Source: Nitrospirota bacterium
Lineage (GTDB): Bacteria; Nitrospirota; Nitrospiria; SBBL01; JAADHI01
DNA: 64,000 nucleotides
Assembly: GCA_029261155.1 (NCBI GenBank)
Contig: JAJDBW010000025.1
Coordinates: forward strand, 109,948-173,947
Direction: 5' to 3'
The translations under genes were made by a program, and so were the position numbers. The notes beneath the pieces were generated by a model, which was given only the letters and a program-made list of their open reading frames with translations, had not been told where the DNA came from and searched no databases. This document shows, in pieces, positions 1 to 7,102 of the stretch (positions within the stretch are counted from its first letter, which is position 1; every line of letters starts with the position of its first letter).

Positions 1-2
1 TC

Positions 3-437
3 GAGAGTCTGGAAGAGACCGAAAAACTGACGCATTCGATAGAAGGCATCATTAAAAAAAATGGCTGTTTTATTTGTCATAAGATTCCTGGAATCGCAAT
101 AGCGAAGACCGGCCTCATCGGGCCCATTCTCGCCATGAAAAACACGGCCGGGCTTCGCTTGTCCTCCCCAGAATATCGCTTGGCTTTTTCAGAAGGACGT
201 GCGAAGGCAAGGACGGAACGCGAATATGTCATGGAATCGATTTTAGAACCCGCTGCGTTTATTCTTCCCGGTTTTGGCACAGGCGAAGGCATGCCTCTCG
301 ATTACAGCCGAAAAATGACCTTAGGCGAAGTGGAGAAATTAGTCGACTATTTACTGACGATTGATGAATCGAAGATTAAAGAAGAGGGCCTCTTGTCGCC
401 CGTGGGTCTTGATGAAAAACCAGATCCGGTACAGTGA
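3..437 (+). CDS. c-type cytochrome domain protein (5' end outside window)
   Basis: The reading frame is open from the first bases of the window, so the N-terminus is missing. About 22 residues in there is a CxxCH haem-attachment motif (CFICH). Near the C-terminus GEGMPLDYSRKM could supply the axial Met ligand, and the helix EVEKLVDYLLT is typical of the end of a class I cytochrome c. The protein would act in the periplasm or be membrane-anchored as an electron carrier. It ends 80 bp before the convergent eCIS operon end and is not part of that system. The family is assigned from the haem motif and C-terminal pattern only; the redox partner is unknown. Confidence 0.75.
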   Translation, partial: ESLEETEKLTHSIEGIIKKNGCFICHKIPGIAIAKTGLIGPILAMKNTAGLRLSSPEYRLAFSEGRAKARTEREYVMESILEPAAFILPGFGTGEGMPLDYSRKMTLGEVEKLVDYLLTIDESKIKEEGLLSPVGLDEKPDPVQ

Positions 438-518
438 AAAATCAGGACACCGCCTCAAAATCAGCTTAATATTTATCGCATGACCTACTAAAATAAACTT
501 GAAAAATTTTATCGCCTG

Positions 519-1316
519 CTATGCCATCAAGCGATCGCCAATCTGAAAGGCCTCCATAAAGCGATCCAAACCGTGGCTGCCGCCGTTGACATATCGGCGC
601 GCCGAGCGGAGGTCGCCTTCCAGCAAGGCCCGTTTGACGGCCTGCTCTTTGTTTTTGAGAAAACTGGACAATAGGCGTGCGGCGATCACCGAGTCGTTCG
701 CTAAGTCTGGATTTTTGATGAGCTGCTGGCCCAAGCCGACGGCCTCGCCGTGGGTCTTATAATTGGCCCGGCCGGTCAACTGAATAAAACCCCGCCCCTT
801 GAAACGGTCGCCGTCGCCGTCGCCCTGATTTCCTAAGTCTCTCCGGTGATCGTAAAGATCGAAGGGATGCCCGCCAGGCGAGGTGTTGTAGCGCGAGCGC
901 CCTTCGCTAATGGGTTCGAAGCCTTCCGTTTCGGCGCGGATGGTTGCGAGGGCCATGAGAATCATCGGCTTCTCACCTAAATCTCGTTCCACCAAGCCGT
1001 CGAGGACGGCGGGCAGGTGACGTTTAATGTTGTCCATCGGCGTAAAGGGAAACATTTTCGAAACAATCTTCACACTGACTTCCGCGATGGCCGAGGGCGG
1101 AGCGGCCCTTCCCCCCAAGCCCAAGTCCTTCTGCGTGCGCGGACCCACGATCCCGTCCGCCAACAGGCCCTCGCTTTTTTGAAAGGCCATCACCGCTGCC
1201 TCGGTCCCCGGTCCGAAATCCCCGTCGATCACACCTGGATTGAAACCGCGTTTTTTTAATTGTTTTTGTAGGGCCTTCACCTTCGGACCCGAGTCCCCCT
1301 CTCTAAACACCGCCAT
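519..1316 (-). CDS. Peptidoglycan-binding GH19 endolysin-like lysozyme
   Basis: The 265-residue protein starts with a PG_binding_1 domain (about residues 1-67, with GDSGPKVKALQ and IDGDFGPGTEAAVMAFQ). A GH19 chitinase/lysozyme-like domain follows (about 78-265) with the family signature FKGRGFIQLTGRANY and a candidate catalytic Glu in the RAETEGFEP stretch. Such enzymes cut peptidoglycan glycan strands, and in phages they act as endolysins. It has no signal peptide. It is the last gene of the minus-strand eCIS operon, so it may release particles from the producer, process the wall during firing, or be cargo; the sequence does not decide which. The length is normal for modular endolysins. Confidence 0.88.
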   Translation of the reverse strand: MAVFREGDSGPKVKALQKQLKKRGFNPGVIDGDFGPGTEAAVMAFQKSEGLLADGIVGPRTQKDLGLGGRAAPPSAIAEVSVKIVSKMFPFTPMDNIKRHLPAVLDGLVERDLGEKPMILMALATIRAETEGFEPISEGRSRYNTSPGGHPFDLYDHRRDLGNQGDGDGDRFKGRGFIQLTGRANYKTHGEAVGLGQQLIKNPDLANDSVIAARLLSSFLKNKEQAVKRALLEGDLRSARRYVNGGSHGLDRFMEAFQIGDRLMA

Positions 1317-1465
1317 TGCTTCTCCTTTTTAAATAAGGCTTAAAATCCGCTTAACGCTTCTTTGTCTTTTAACAAACAACGGCATAAACATCTTCCCCAT
1401 CGCTGAAGCCCTTAGAATAATCCTGGAGGACATCAAGACAAAGAACCTAAGCCCGCAGGCTCAGC

Positions 1466-2656
1466 CTAAATCGGATTGCCGCTACTGTCGAGGCAACGTA
1501 AAACCGGCGCGGGGAGATAAATGGGGGCATCAATCCCATGCCGGCTGAACAGGCTCCGATCATGCGCGCCATCCGGTTCCACTTGAATAAAATCAACATG
1601 GCCGTAATGGCCGCTGCTGCCCTCATAGGCGCGATAAGTGGGCCGGACACGCAGGTTGTCCGCCACCGTAAAGCGTGTCCCGCCGACGCTGGTGATCAAC
1701 AAATCCGTTTCACCAATCAGGCCCTCAATGCGGTACATTGGGCAAAAACGAAACACCGTGCCGCCCTGCTGCGCCCGGAGGCTTCTCATTTCGTAGAGGC
1801 CACGGGCTGTGCTGTCGTTGATGGTCGAAAGTTCAGGGGGCCAAGGACCCGTCGCGCCAATGGGGCTAAAGGTCCGGTTGGCTTCGAAGTCATTGTCCCG
1901 CGTGTATTCGGTCAAGGACCCGGCGGTATTGAGCGATCCGCAAAATCCGTTGATATCCGCTTGGGAAAACCCGCGCGCACCCCGGTAAAAACCAATAAGA
2001 TTCGAAGGCAGGTCTTCCTGCGCAAAGGACGAACGGCCAACCAGCTGCGTCCAGCGCTGCTGCGTTTCGAAAACCATCGACAATTCCTTAAAGATGCTTA
2101 AGGCCACGCTCAGTATTTCATCCGGAGAAAGTGCGCGCAAGAGACGCACATCGATACTGGCGGCAGAAAGGATTGTTCCGAGGTAGGGCACACGGGAGGC
2201 CATCTGGGTGCTGGTGAAGTCACCCGTCTCAGGTGCCGCAGGGCTTCCGGCGCGACGAAGGGCATCCGAAGCCACGCGCACGCGGTCGATAAGATCGCGC
2301 CCAATCCCCGGCCCCGCGTGGCTCCAATCGATCCAAGCGCAGTTTGTGGAAAAGGTATAGCGCCCCTCCTCCACGCCGCCTTCCGTCGGCACGCGCGACA
2401 CCCGCTCCGGCATGGAAAGCACTTCATCGACAAGTGGCGGGGCCTTAGAATTGCGGTTCCCATCCGTCTTTTTTTGTTCGACAGTGGATTGATGTCTGCG
2501 CTGCAAACCTTGATTTCCCAGGTATCTTTGGAAGGCAGTGCGCGGCGACAAGGGTTTACATGAGGCCGTCGTGGGCGGACTCGGTCGAAGATTCGACAAC
2601 CGAGCGTCAGATCGATGAAGGTTGGAGGGGCACAATCTCAATGAAGTTCCTCGCAT
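1466..2656 (-). CDS. DUF4056-like eCIS-associated protein, possible cargo
   Basis: The protein has about 396 residues. The first 45 or so are low-complexity (Ser/Pro/Arg), followed by FQRYLGNQGLQRR, which resembles the GN-x-x-LQR segment in the N-terminal leaders of the DUF4157 proteins of this operon. The rest contains YTFSTNCAWIDWSHAG and EDLPSNLIGFYRG, which remind me of DUF4056 proteins (recalled from memory), plus a His-rich GHYGHVDFIQV near the end. The function is unknown. The ATG at 2656 has no good ribosome site; a TTG at 2641 is preceded by GAGGA at 6 nt and may be the true start. Its place after the fibre genes and its leader suggest a late cargo or accessory protein. Confidence 0.55.
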   Translation of the reverse strand: MRGTSLRLCPSNLHRSDARLSNLRPSPPTTASCKPLSPRTAFQRYLGNQGLQRRHQSTVEQKKTDGNRNSKAPPLVDEVLSMPERVSRVPTEGGVEEGRYTFSTNCAWIDWSHAGPGIGRDLIDRVRVASDALRRAGSPAAPETGDFTSTQMASRVPYLGTILSAASIDVRLLRALSPDEILSVALSIFKELSMVFETQQRWTQLVGRSSFAQEDLPSNLIGFYRGARGFSQADINGFCGSLNTAGSLTEYTRDNDFEANRTFSPIGATGPWPPELSTINDSTARGLYEMRSLRAQQGGTVFRFCPMYRIEGLIGETDLLITSVGGTRFTVADNLRVRPTYRAYEGSSGHYGHVDFIQVEPDGAHDRSLFSRHGIDAPIYLPAPVLRCLDSSGNPI

Positions 2657-2701
2657 CGGCCCGACCCGGTGTGACCGGACTTTTTAAAGCACGGCGCCCA
2701 T

Positions 2702-3673
2702 TTAAGAACGAAGCAAATCACCCAAGGAAATTTCCTGCAATACGCTTTCGTCCAAGGCGACCTGTAAGATCGCCAAGGCTTCCTGCATTTGGATGACCTG
2801 GCTGGCATTCACGGCGGCGGATCCGATTTCAGCGGCGAGCACATCGGGGTCCGCCTTTAACAAATCGCTGAGACTGCGCTGGGCCAAGGGCCTCATCGCG
2901 CTGAAATCGCCCTGGAGCCCCAACACCATCCGTGCCTTTGCGCGGAATTCGCGGAGTTTGACACCAGGAATGCCTGCCAAGGGCTGCAAAGGGTCGATGC
3001 CAATAAGTTCGCTCAAAGTGTTCACGCCCACTGCGTTTAAACGCGGTGCGTAGCGTTGGCCCACACCGTCGATGCTGATCACCGGCAGGGCCGCGGCAAA
3101 GCCGCCCACGATACTCGCCAAGGTGCTTCCACCGCCCAGGCCAAAAGTCAGATGCAGATTGCGCGTCAGCGTCATGCCTGCTGTAAGTTGAATGCGGGGA
3201 TGAATCACATAGTCGATCATCCGGCCGCTGTTCAGGGCTTCCGTGGCGTCGCCGCCGAAGAGGCCAAACTCGCGTAAACTCCGCGTGCCACTGCCCCCCA
3301 GTTCTTCCCGTGTAAAGATCGCGCCGATTTGCAATCGGGCCGTGGGGCCTAGAATTGCTTGATTTTTTTCATCGAGATAAACGATGTCTTCGGTGCTTAA
3401 GGCCTTCCGCGCAAGCTCCTTTGCCAATTGCCCATCCTCCGCATCCGGGCTGGGGCTCAGCTTGTCCCAGCTTGCTGCGCCCTCACCTACGGCCCAGTAG
3501 AGAATACCGGAAAAGCCGGGTTCGCCCCGCATCAAGGCCGCCAGTAAGGGATTGCAACTGTTGACGATTAAATTGGTGCGCCAGCCGCCGTCCCAAATCA
3601 GATTATTTTTCTCATCGTGCAACTGGTCCCGATATACACCTTGAAGCCGGGAGGCCTCATTATTTTTCATCAT
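2702..3673 (-). CDS. eCIS fibre-like protein with C-terminal helix-hairpin-helix domain
   Basis: Residues 1 to about 185 are a phage-tail-like domain paralogous to the 176-residue protein at 6569-7099: both share GxYRD near the start, a GWR-N stretch, VYLD-x-N/K-Q, and LREFGLFG. Residues 195-255 resemble tandem helix-hairpin-helix units (ISIDGVGQRYAPRLNAVG, then IPGVKLREFRAKA), of the kind seen in DUF4332/HhH proteins, followed by a helical tail. The ATG at 3673 is preceded by AAGGATG. As a paralogue of a baseplate-linked protein it probably belongs to the particle's distal end. The HhH addition is unusual for a fibre and might mediate protein or DNA contact (inference). Confidence 0.6.
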   Translation of the reverse strand: MMKNNEASRLQGVYRDQLHDEKNNLIWDGGWRTNLIVNSCNPLLAALMRGEPGFSGILYWAVGEGAASWDKLSPSPDAEDGQLAKELARKALSTEDIVYLDEKNQAILGPTARLQIGAIFTREELGGSGTRSLREFGLFGGDATEALNSGRMIDYVIHPRIQLTAGMTLTRNLHLTFGLGGGSTLASIVGGFAAALPVISIDGVGQRYAPRLNAVGVNTLSELIGIDPLQPLAGIPGVKLREFRAKARMVLGLQGDFSAMRPLAQRSLSDLLKADPDVLAAEIGSAAVNASQVIQMQEALAILQVALDESVLQEISLGDLLRS

Positions 3674-3744
3674 TTACATCCTTCTTAAAAAGAAACTAAT
3701 AACAAGCGCTCCCGTTTTCAAGGGGAGGGGAGATTTATCCAAAT

Positions 3745-4551
3745 TCATTTCACCCAAACCCTTCCTTTTTTCGGCGCCGTCAGGTCAATCGCCTTGTGAA
3801 TGCGGGAGACGGCAAGCGGCAGATATTTTTTAAGCACAGCCTCGCTTTCGAATCCCCGTGCTGCAACATTGGAAAAATTGTCGCTGTCTTCCCGGATTTT
3901 AGTCATCTTTTCCCAGAAAAAAGTGCGGAAGACTTTACTGGTGTGGCGCACGATTTCTTCTTCGATGCCTTCATGTCCGGCGAAAATCAACAGCATGTCG
4001 AAGACGTCTTTACTCTTCGAAAAATTGCCGAAGCCGCGCCGGTCGAAGGCGTTGAGCTTCGTTCCCAAATAATAGGGAGCGGAGATCGTGTTCACGCACA
4101 AGCCCTCACCGATGTCGATGCGCTCTGCGTGGTGCATGGCCTCGGCGCACCATTGATTGTTGAAAGTAAAGACCTCCGGATCCGCCGGCAGAGCTTCGAC
4201 TTTGATCCGCCCCAGCAACCATTGGCTGACCGCACCGGTGCTCAGCTTTTTGAAACCGCGTTCAAAGAGCGCGTCCTCAAAAGCAAAAAGATCCGCCTTG
4301 TTGTCGAAGTCGACGATAAAATCGACGTCCTTCGCATAGCGCACGTAGTGCGACAGGTCCTCCGTCAAAAGATAGGGCAGCACCACGCCCCCCAAAAAAA
4401 CGACGGACTCCCGGACTTCCCCCATCCCTTCGGCCACCTCCCGCAACTTCGATTGGTTGATGGGTTTAAAATCCTTTTCCGCTCCCGCCCGCTCGACGGT
4501 ATTGGGATTGATCAAACCTGCCTCACTATTGCTTTCAATAAACGACCTCAC
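3745..4551 (-). CDS. AbiEii-like nucleotidyltransferase within the eCIS operon
   Basis: This 268-residue protein has features of the minimal nucleotidyltransferase fold: FLGGVVLPYLL (GG at 54-55) and KDVDFIVDF (Asp75 and Asp77 as the metal-binding pair). The later APYYLGTKLNAFDRRG and KDVFDMLLIF match the pattern of stand-alone AbiEii/type IV-toxin-like NTases. Known relatives transfer nucleotides to tRNA or protein; the target here is unknown. No partner antitoxin gene (AbiEi-like) is adjacent. The GTG at 4551 is used because AGGGAGG lies 3 nt upstream, although a TTG at 4512 is possible. Palindromes precede the gene. It may be cargo, a particle-associated toxin, or a passenger gene. Confidence 0.68.
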   Translation of the reverse strand: MRSFIESNSEAGLINPNTVERAGAEKDFKPINQSKLREVAEGMGEVRESVVFLGGVVLPYLLTEDLSHYVRYAKDVDFIVDFDNKADLFAFEDALFERGFKKLSTGAVSQWLLGRIKVEALPADPEVFTFNNQWCAEAMHHAERIDIGEGLCVNTISAPYYLGTKLNAFDRRGFGNFSKSKDVFDMLLIFAGHEGIEEEIVRHTSKVFRTFFWEKMTKIREDSDNFSNVAARGFESEAVLKKYLPLAVSRIHKAIDLTAPKKGRVWVK

Positions 4552-4582
4552 AAACCTCCCTCTTTGTTAAAGGGGGAGGTTT
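4552..4582 (-). repeat. Perfect-loop hairpin containing the ribosome-binding site of the NTase gene
   Basis: A 31-nt inverted repeat with 14-bp arms, one A-C mismatch on the transcript strand and a 3-nt loop. The 3' arm on the minus strand contains AGGGAGG and abuts the GTG start at 4551, so the hairpin would hide the ribosome site. It may be a short palindromic element like those at 4615 and 11175, or a translational control. Confidence 0.7.
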
Positions 4583-4614
4583 CTTTTTCCTCGTTCAAGA
4601 TATTGTGCCTGTAT

Positions 4615-4671
4615 AAATCCCCCCCTTGCCCCCTTTTTCCAAAGGGGGGTAAAAGACAAGTCAAGGGGGCT
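4615..4671. repeat. C-run/G-run palindromic intergenic element, copy A
   Basis: The segment runs AAATCCCCCCC, TTGCCCCCTTT, then AAAGGGGGG and finally CAAGGGGG, forming nested inverted repeats. It closely resembles the element at 11288-11325. It lies between the NTase gene and the Ig-like gene and slightly overlaps the stop region of the latter. It looks like a REP/MITE-type repeat that could also act as an mRNA stem-loop. Confidence 0.75.
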
Positions 4672-5269
4672 AAATAAATTCGACACGAAAGATCGTGTCG
4701 TCCAAATAGGGCGCGGTGGTGATGATTTGCAGGGTGGCGACGCGCTTCAAGGTTTGGGAAAAAAGCCGGATCTTCGCCTGTCCTTTTTTCAACTTCACTT
4801 TGTTGATATCCTTCTTCCCTTTTTCGTCGCGAAGGATGCCGTGATCGGTGCGCAGATAAAGTTCCTCGTTATCGCCCTCGCCCTTCTGTGGTTTGAAACG
4901 CTCGTCGATCTTTGTAATGGTAATCAAGGTGGACGCGGTCCCGTCGGCGGGGATTTCGGGAATGCCGTCCACCGGATGCTTGTCTTCCGCATCGCTTTCG
5001 ATGAAGAGGGAAAAAGATTCCGGGTCGCGGATCACCAGCTTGGGCTTGCTCGCCGCGCCGGTCACCAACAGGCGATTTGGAAAGGCCTCCATATATTGTT
5101 GCGACAAGATCCGGTCGGTCACCTGAAGCGCGTCGTATTCCGAAAACTTTCCGGGCTTGACCGAGCCGCCGACCACTTCCTTTAAAGCCGTATTTTTTTC
5201 GGCATCCTGCGCGCCCAGTGCCGTCACACCGATAATCTGCCGATCCGTTTTTTTATAAATCACCCACAT
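4670..5269 (-). CDS. eCIS accessory protein with invasin/Big-1-like Ig domain
   Basis: The 199-residue protein has an N-terminal region (1-70) without a match I recognise. Residues 75-199 read like a Big-1/invasin-type Ig fold: IPADGTASTLITITKID, LRTDHGILRDEKGK, then LKKGQAKIRLFS and ATLQIITTAPY. Such domains are structural or adhesive. There is no signal peptide, consistent with a cytosol-assembled particle component rather than an exported adhesin. It lies directly after the DUF6519 fibre-like gene and may decorate the baseplate or fibre. A purely passenger role cannot be ruled out. Confidence 0.5.
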   Translation of the reverse strand: MWVIYKKTDRQIIGVTALGAQDAEKNTALKEVVGGSVKPGKFSEYDALQVTDRILSQQYMEAFPNRLLVTGAASKPKLVIRDPESFSLFIESDAEDKHPVDGIPEIPADGTASTLITITKIDERFKPQKGEGDNEELYLRTDHGILRDEKGKKDINKVKLKKGQAKIRLFSQTLKRVATLQIITTAPYLDDTIFRVEFI

Positions 5270-5315
5270 GATATTTCCTCCAAAAACAATCCAAGGTTTA
5301 GCGCATGGCTGCGAC

Positions 5316-6527
5316 TTAACCCAAGCAATACAAGTACAAACGCAGACTAAAAGTTTGTAGAGATAAAGCGCCGCCCGTGCCCGTGCCCGAAGGACCGACT
5401 TTATAAAACTGAACCGACAGGTTGGTCCCGCTCACCGCGCTGATTGCGGCCCCGATAGTGATGGTCCGGTTGGGAGTGACGGTGGCATCGGAAAAGTGTC
5501 CGAGGCAAAGTCGCCCCGCCGTCGTGGACATATCCTGCCGGTAAAAGGGCGCCGCGCTCGTTCGGTAAGCCTGCGGGTAATGTCCGCGTTGCTCGAACGA
5601 TCCCCTGAGATCGGCGAAACCCGAGGCACTGGCCCCGTAGTCCGCACTGGCCAAACGCCCCACCATACTTGCCACGCCCCAGACAAATTTTGGAACAAAG
5701 CCCAAGTCGGTCGTTCGAAGCGCGTTATGGGCGTCGGCCTGCGAAAAGGTCACAAGGACGACCGATCGGTTATTGAACTCATAATCGGCCGCCGCGAAGG
5801 CCCCCAATTGCGCCAAGCTAACATTGTGTGGATTGTCTGTACGCGAGAGATGCGCCAGGGCGTCGTTTAAGGACAGAATGGTTTGGCGCAGATCCGTGAT
5901 ATTGCCAGCGGCAATCACTGCGGCACCCCCGACCCGTGCCAAGCGGGCCAGACCGTAAAAGTTGTGTCCAGCCGTCGGGATCGGGACGGCTGAAGACCCT
6001 TCGACCACGCGCAGGGCCCACTCTCGTTTTGTTCGCACACAAGTCTCGACGCCGATGGCCGGATTCACCAAGTCCGCATCCTCGGTGGAATCGACTTCGC
6101 GCTCCCAGACATCAAGGTAGACCGTATCGGTCCGATTGCCTGCAGGTGTTGTGAGCGGAGGGATGGGATCGACGCCCCACTCGGCGGCAAGAGCCGCGTC
6201 GTTGTACAAGGCCTGGGCTGTGTAACGCAGATCGCTTTCGTTGAGGACATCCATGCCTTCAACCAAGATCCGGCCCGTCCCTTCCGCCGTGCCGTCGCCG
6301 CCGCGAATTGACAGGTCGTTCGGATCGGCCACGGCCTGAATCTCGAAACCGTGGTTTCCGCTCGGGACACCGTTGCCGATAAACCATTTCAAAAAGGCCT
6401 GTAGTTCGTATTTGCGAATGTCTTCGAGTTCGTTCCAATCGGCATCCACAATCGGAACGCCCTGCTGAAGGCGAACACCGACATAGTGCTTTAAGCGATC
6501 GAACGTATCTCTGGAAAAATTACCCAT
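5316..6527 (-). CDS. DUF6519-type eCIS tail/fibre protein
   Basis: The N-terminus FDRLKHYVGVRLQQGVP followed by IVDADWNELEDI is the recognisable start of the DUF6519 family, common in contractile injection loci next to baseplate genes. The middle (60-250) includes VYLDVWERE and a helical stretch LSLNDALAHLSRTDNPHNV that recalls phage fibre hinge sequences (the DPHN-type motif). The C-terminal 150 residues are beta-rich with a Gly/Ser/Thr-rich end, like a receptor-binding tip. Length is 403 residues. The likely role is a distal fibre or baseplate-attached adhesin that picks the target. The split into attachment and tip regions is inferred from composition. Confidence 0.75.
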   Translation of the reverse strand: MGNFSRDTFDRLKHYVGVRLQQGVPIVDADWNELEDIRKYELQAFLKWFIGNGVPSGNHGFEIQAVADPNDLSIRGGDGTAEGTGRILVEGMDVLNESDLRYTAQALYNDAALAAEWGVDPIPPLTTPAGNRTDTVYLDVWEREVDSTEDADLVNPAIGVETCVRTKREWALRVVEGSSAVPIPTAGHNFYGLARLARVGGAAVIAAGNITDLRQTILSLNDALAHLSRTDNPHNVSLAQLGAFAAADYEFNNRSVVLVTFSQADAHNALRTTDLGFVPKFVWGVASMVGRLASADYGASASGFADLRGSFEQRGHYPQAYRTSAAPFYRQDMSTTAGRLCLGHFSDATVTPNRTITIGAAISAVSGTNLSVQFYKVGPSGTGTGGALSLQTFSLRLYLYCLG

Positions 6528-6568
6528 AATGCCTCCTCTTTTCTGTCCTGTATAAATACTGCATTGAA

Positions 6569-7099
6569 TTAAAAATAAAGCCGGATCACGCGAATGAGTG
6601 TGGATGATTCATCCTTGTGCAGCACCGGATGCCGGATGGTGTTGATCAAAATGTCCTCCCCGTTTAAGCTTCCGAAAAGTCCAAACTCCCTCAAGGGATA
6701 GCTGCTTGCCGCTGCGATCGGCGTGGGATAGCCGGGATTTAAGGTTGCGGTAATCTGCAAACGGCTGCTGGGTCCGGTGACCACTTGGTCGTTGGCGTCG
6801 AGATAGACGACATCCAGTTCCGCGAAAGGAATGGGTGGATTGAAGCGATTTACCAGGGCCGTCGTCGCAGAGGGACTCGCCGCCGGAACCCCCTCGCTGT
6901 CCCAAGCGGCATCGCCCTGCCCCACGGCCAGCCCGGCGATGCCGCCCGCCGTCTCGTTTGTCATAAATCCGGCGAGCAACAAACGGCAACCGTCCAAAAT
7001 AGTATTGCTCCGCCAGCCGCTGTCGCGGCGCAAACGGCCGCCCGCGCCATAGAGCGTGTCACGATAGATGCCTTGTATCCTTCCTGAAATGCCTTTCAC
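6569..7099 (-). CDS. eCIS baseplate-linked tail protein
   Basis: This 176-residue protein is paralogous to residues 1-185 of the protein at 2702-3673, sharing IYRD near the N-terminus, SGWRSN, VVYLDANDQV and LREFGLFG. It lies 3 bp after the gpI-like gene and before the DUF6519 gene, so it is probably co-translated with the baseplate edge components. It lacks the helix-hairpin-helix extension of its paralogue. It may link the baseplate wedge to fibres. The family has no function I can name. Confidence 0.6.
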   Translation of the reverse strand: MKGISGRIQGIYRDTLYGAGGRLRRDSGWRSNTILDGCRLLLAGFMTNETAGGIAGLAVGQGDAAWDSEGVPAASPSATTALVNRFNPPIPFAELDVVYLDANDQVVTGPSSRLQITATLNPGYPTPIAAASSYPLREFGLFGSLNGEDILINTIRHPVLHKDESSTLIRVIRLYF

Positions 7100-7102
7100 C
7101 GC

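Noticed and set aside
3796..4677. 293-codon plus-strand frame opposite the NTase gene
   Set aside because: Antisense to a gene with clear motifs; its own product has no domain and follows from codon bias.
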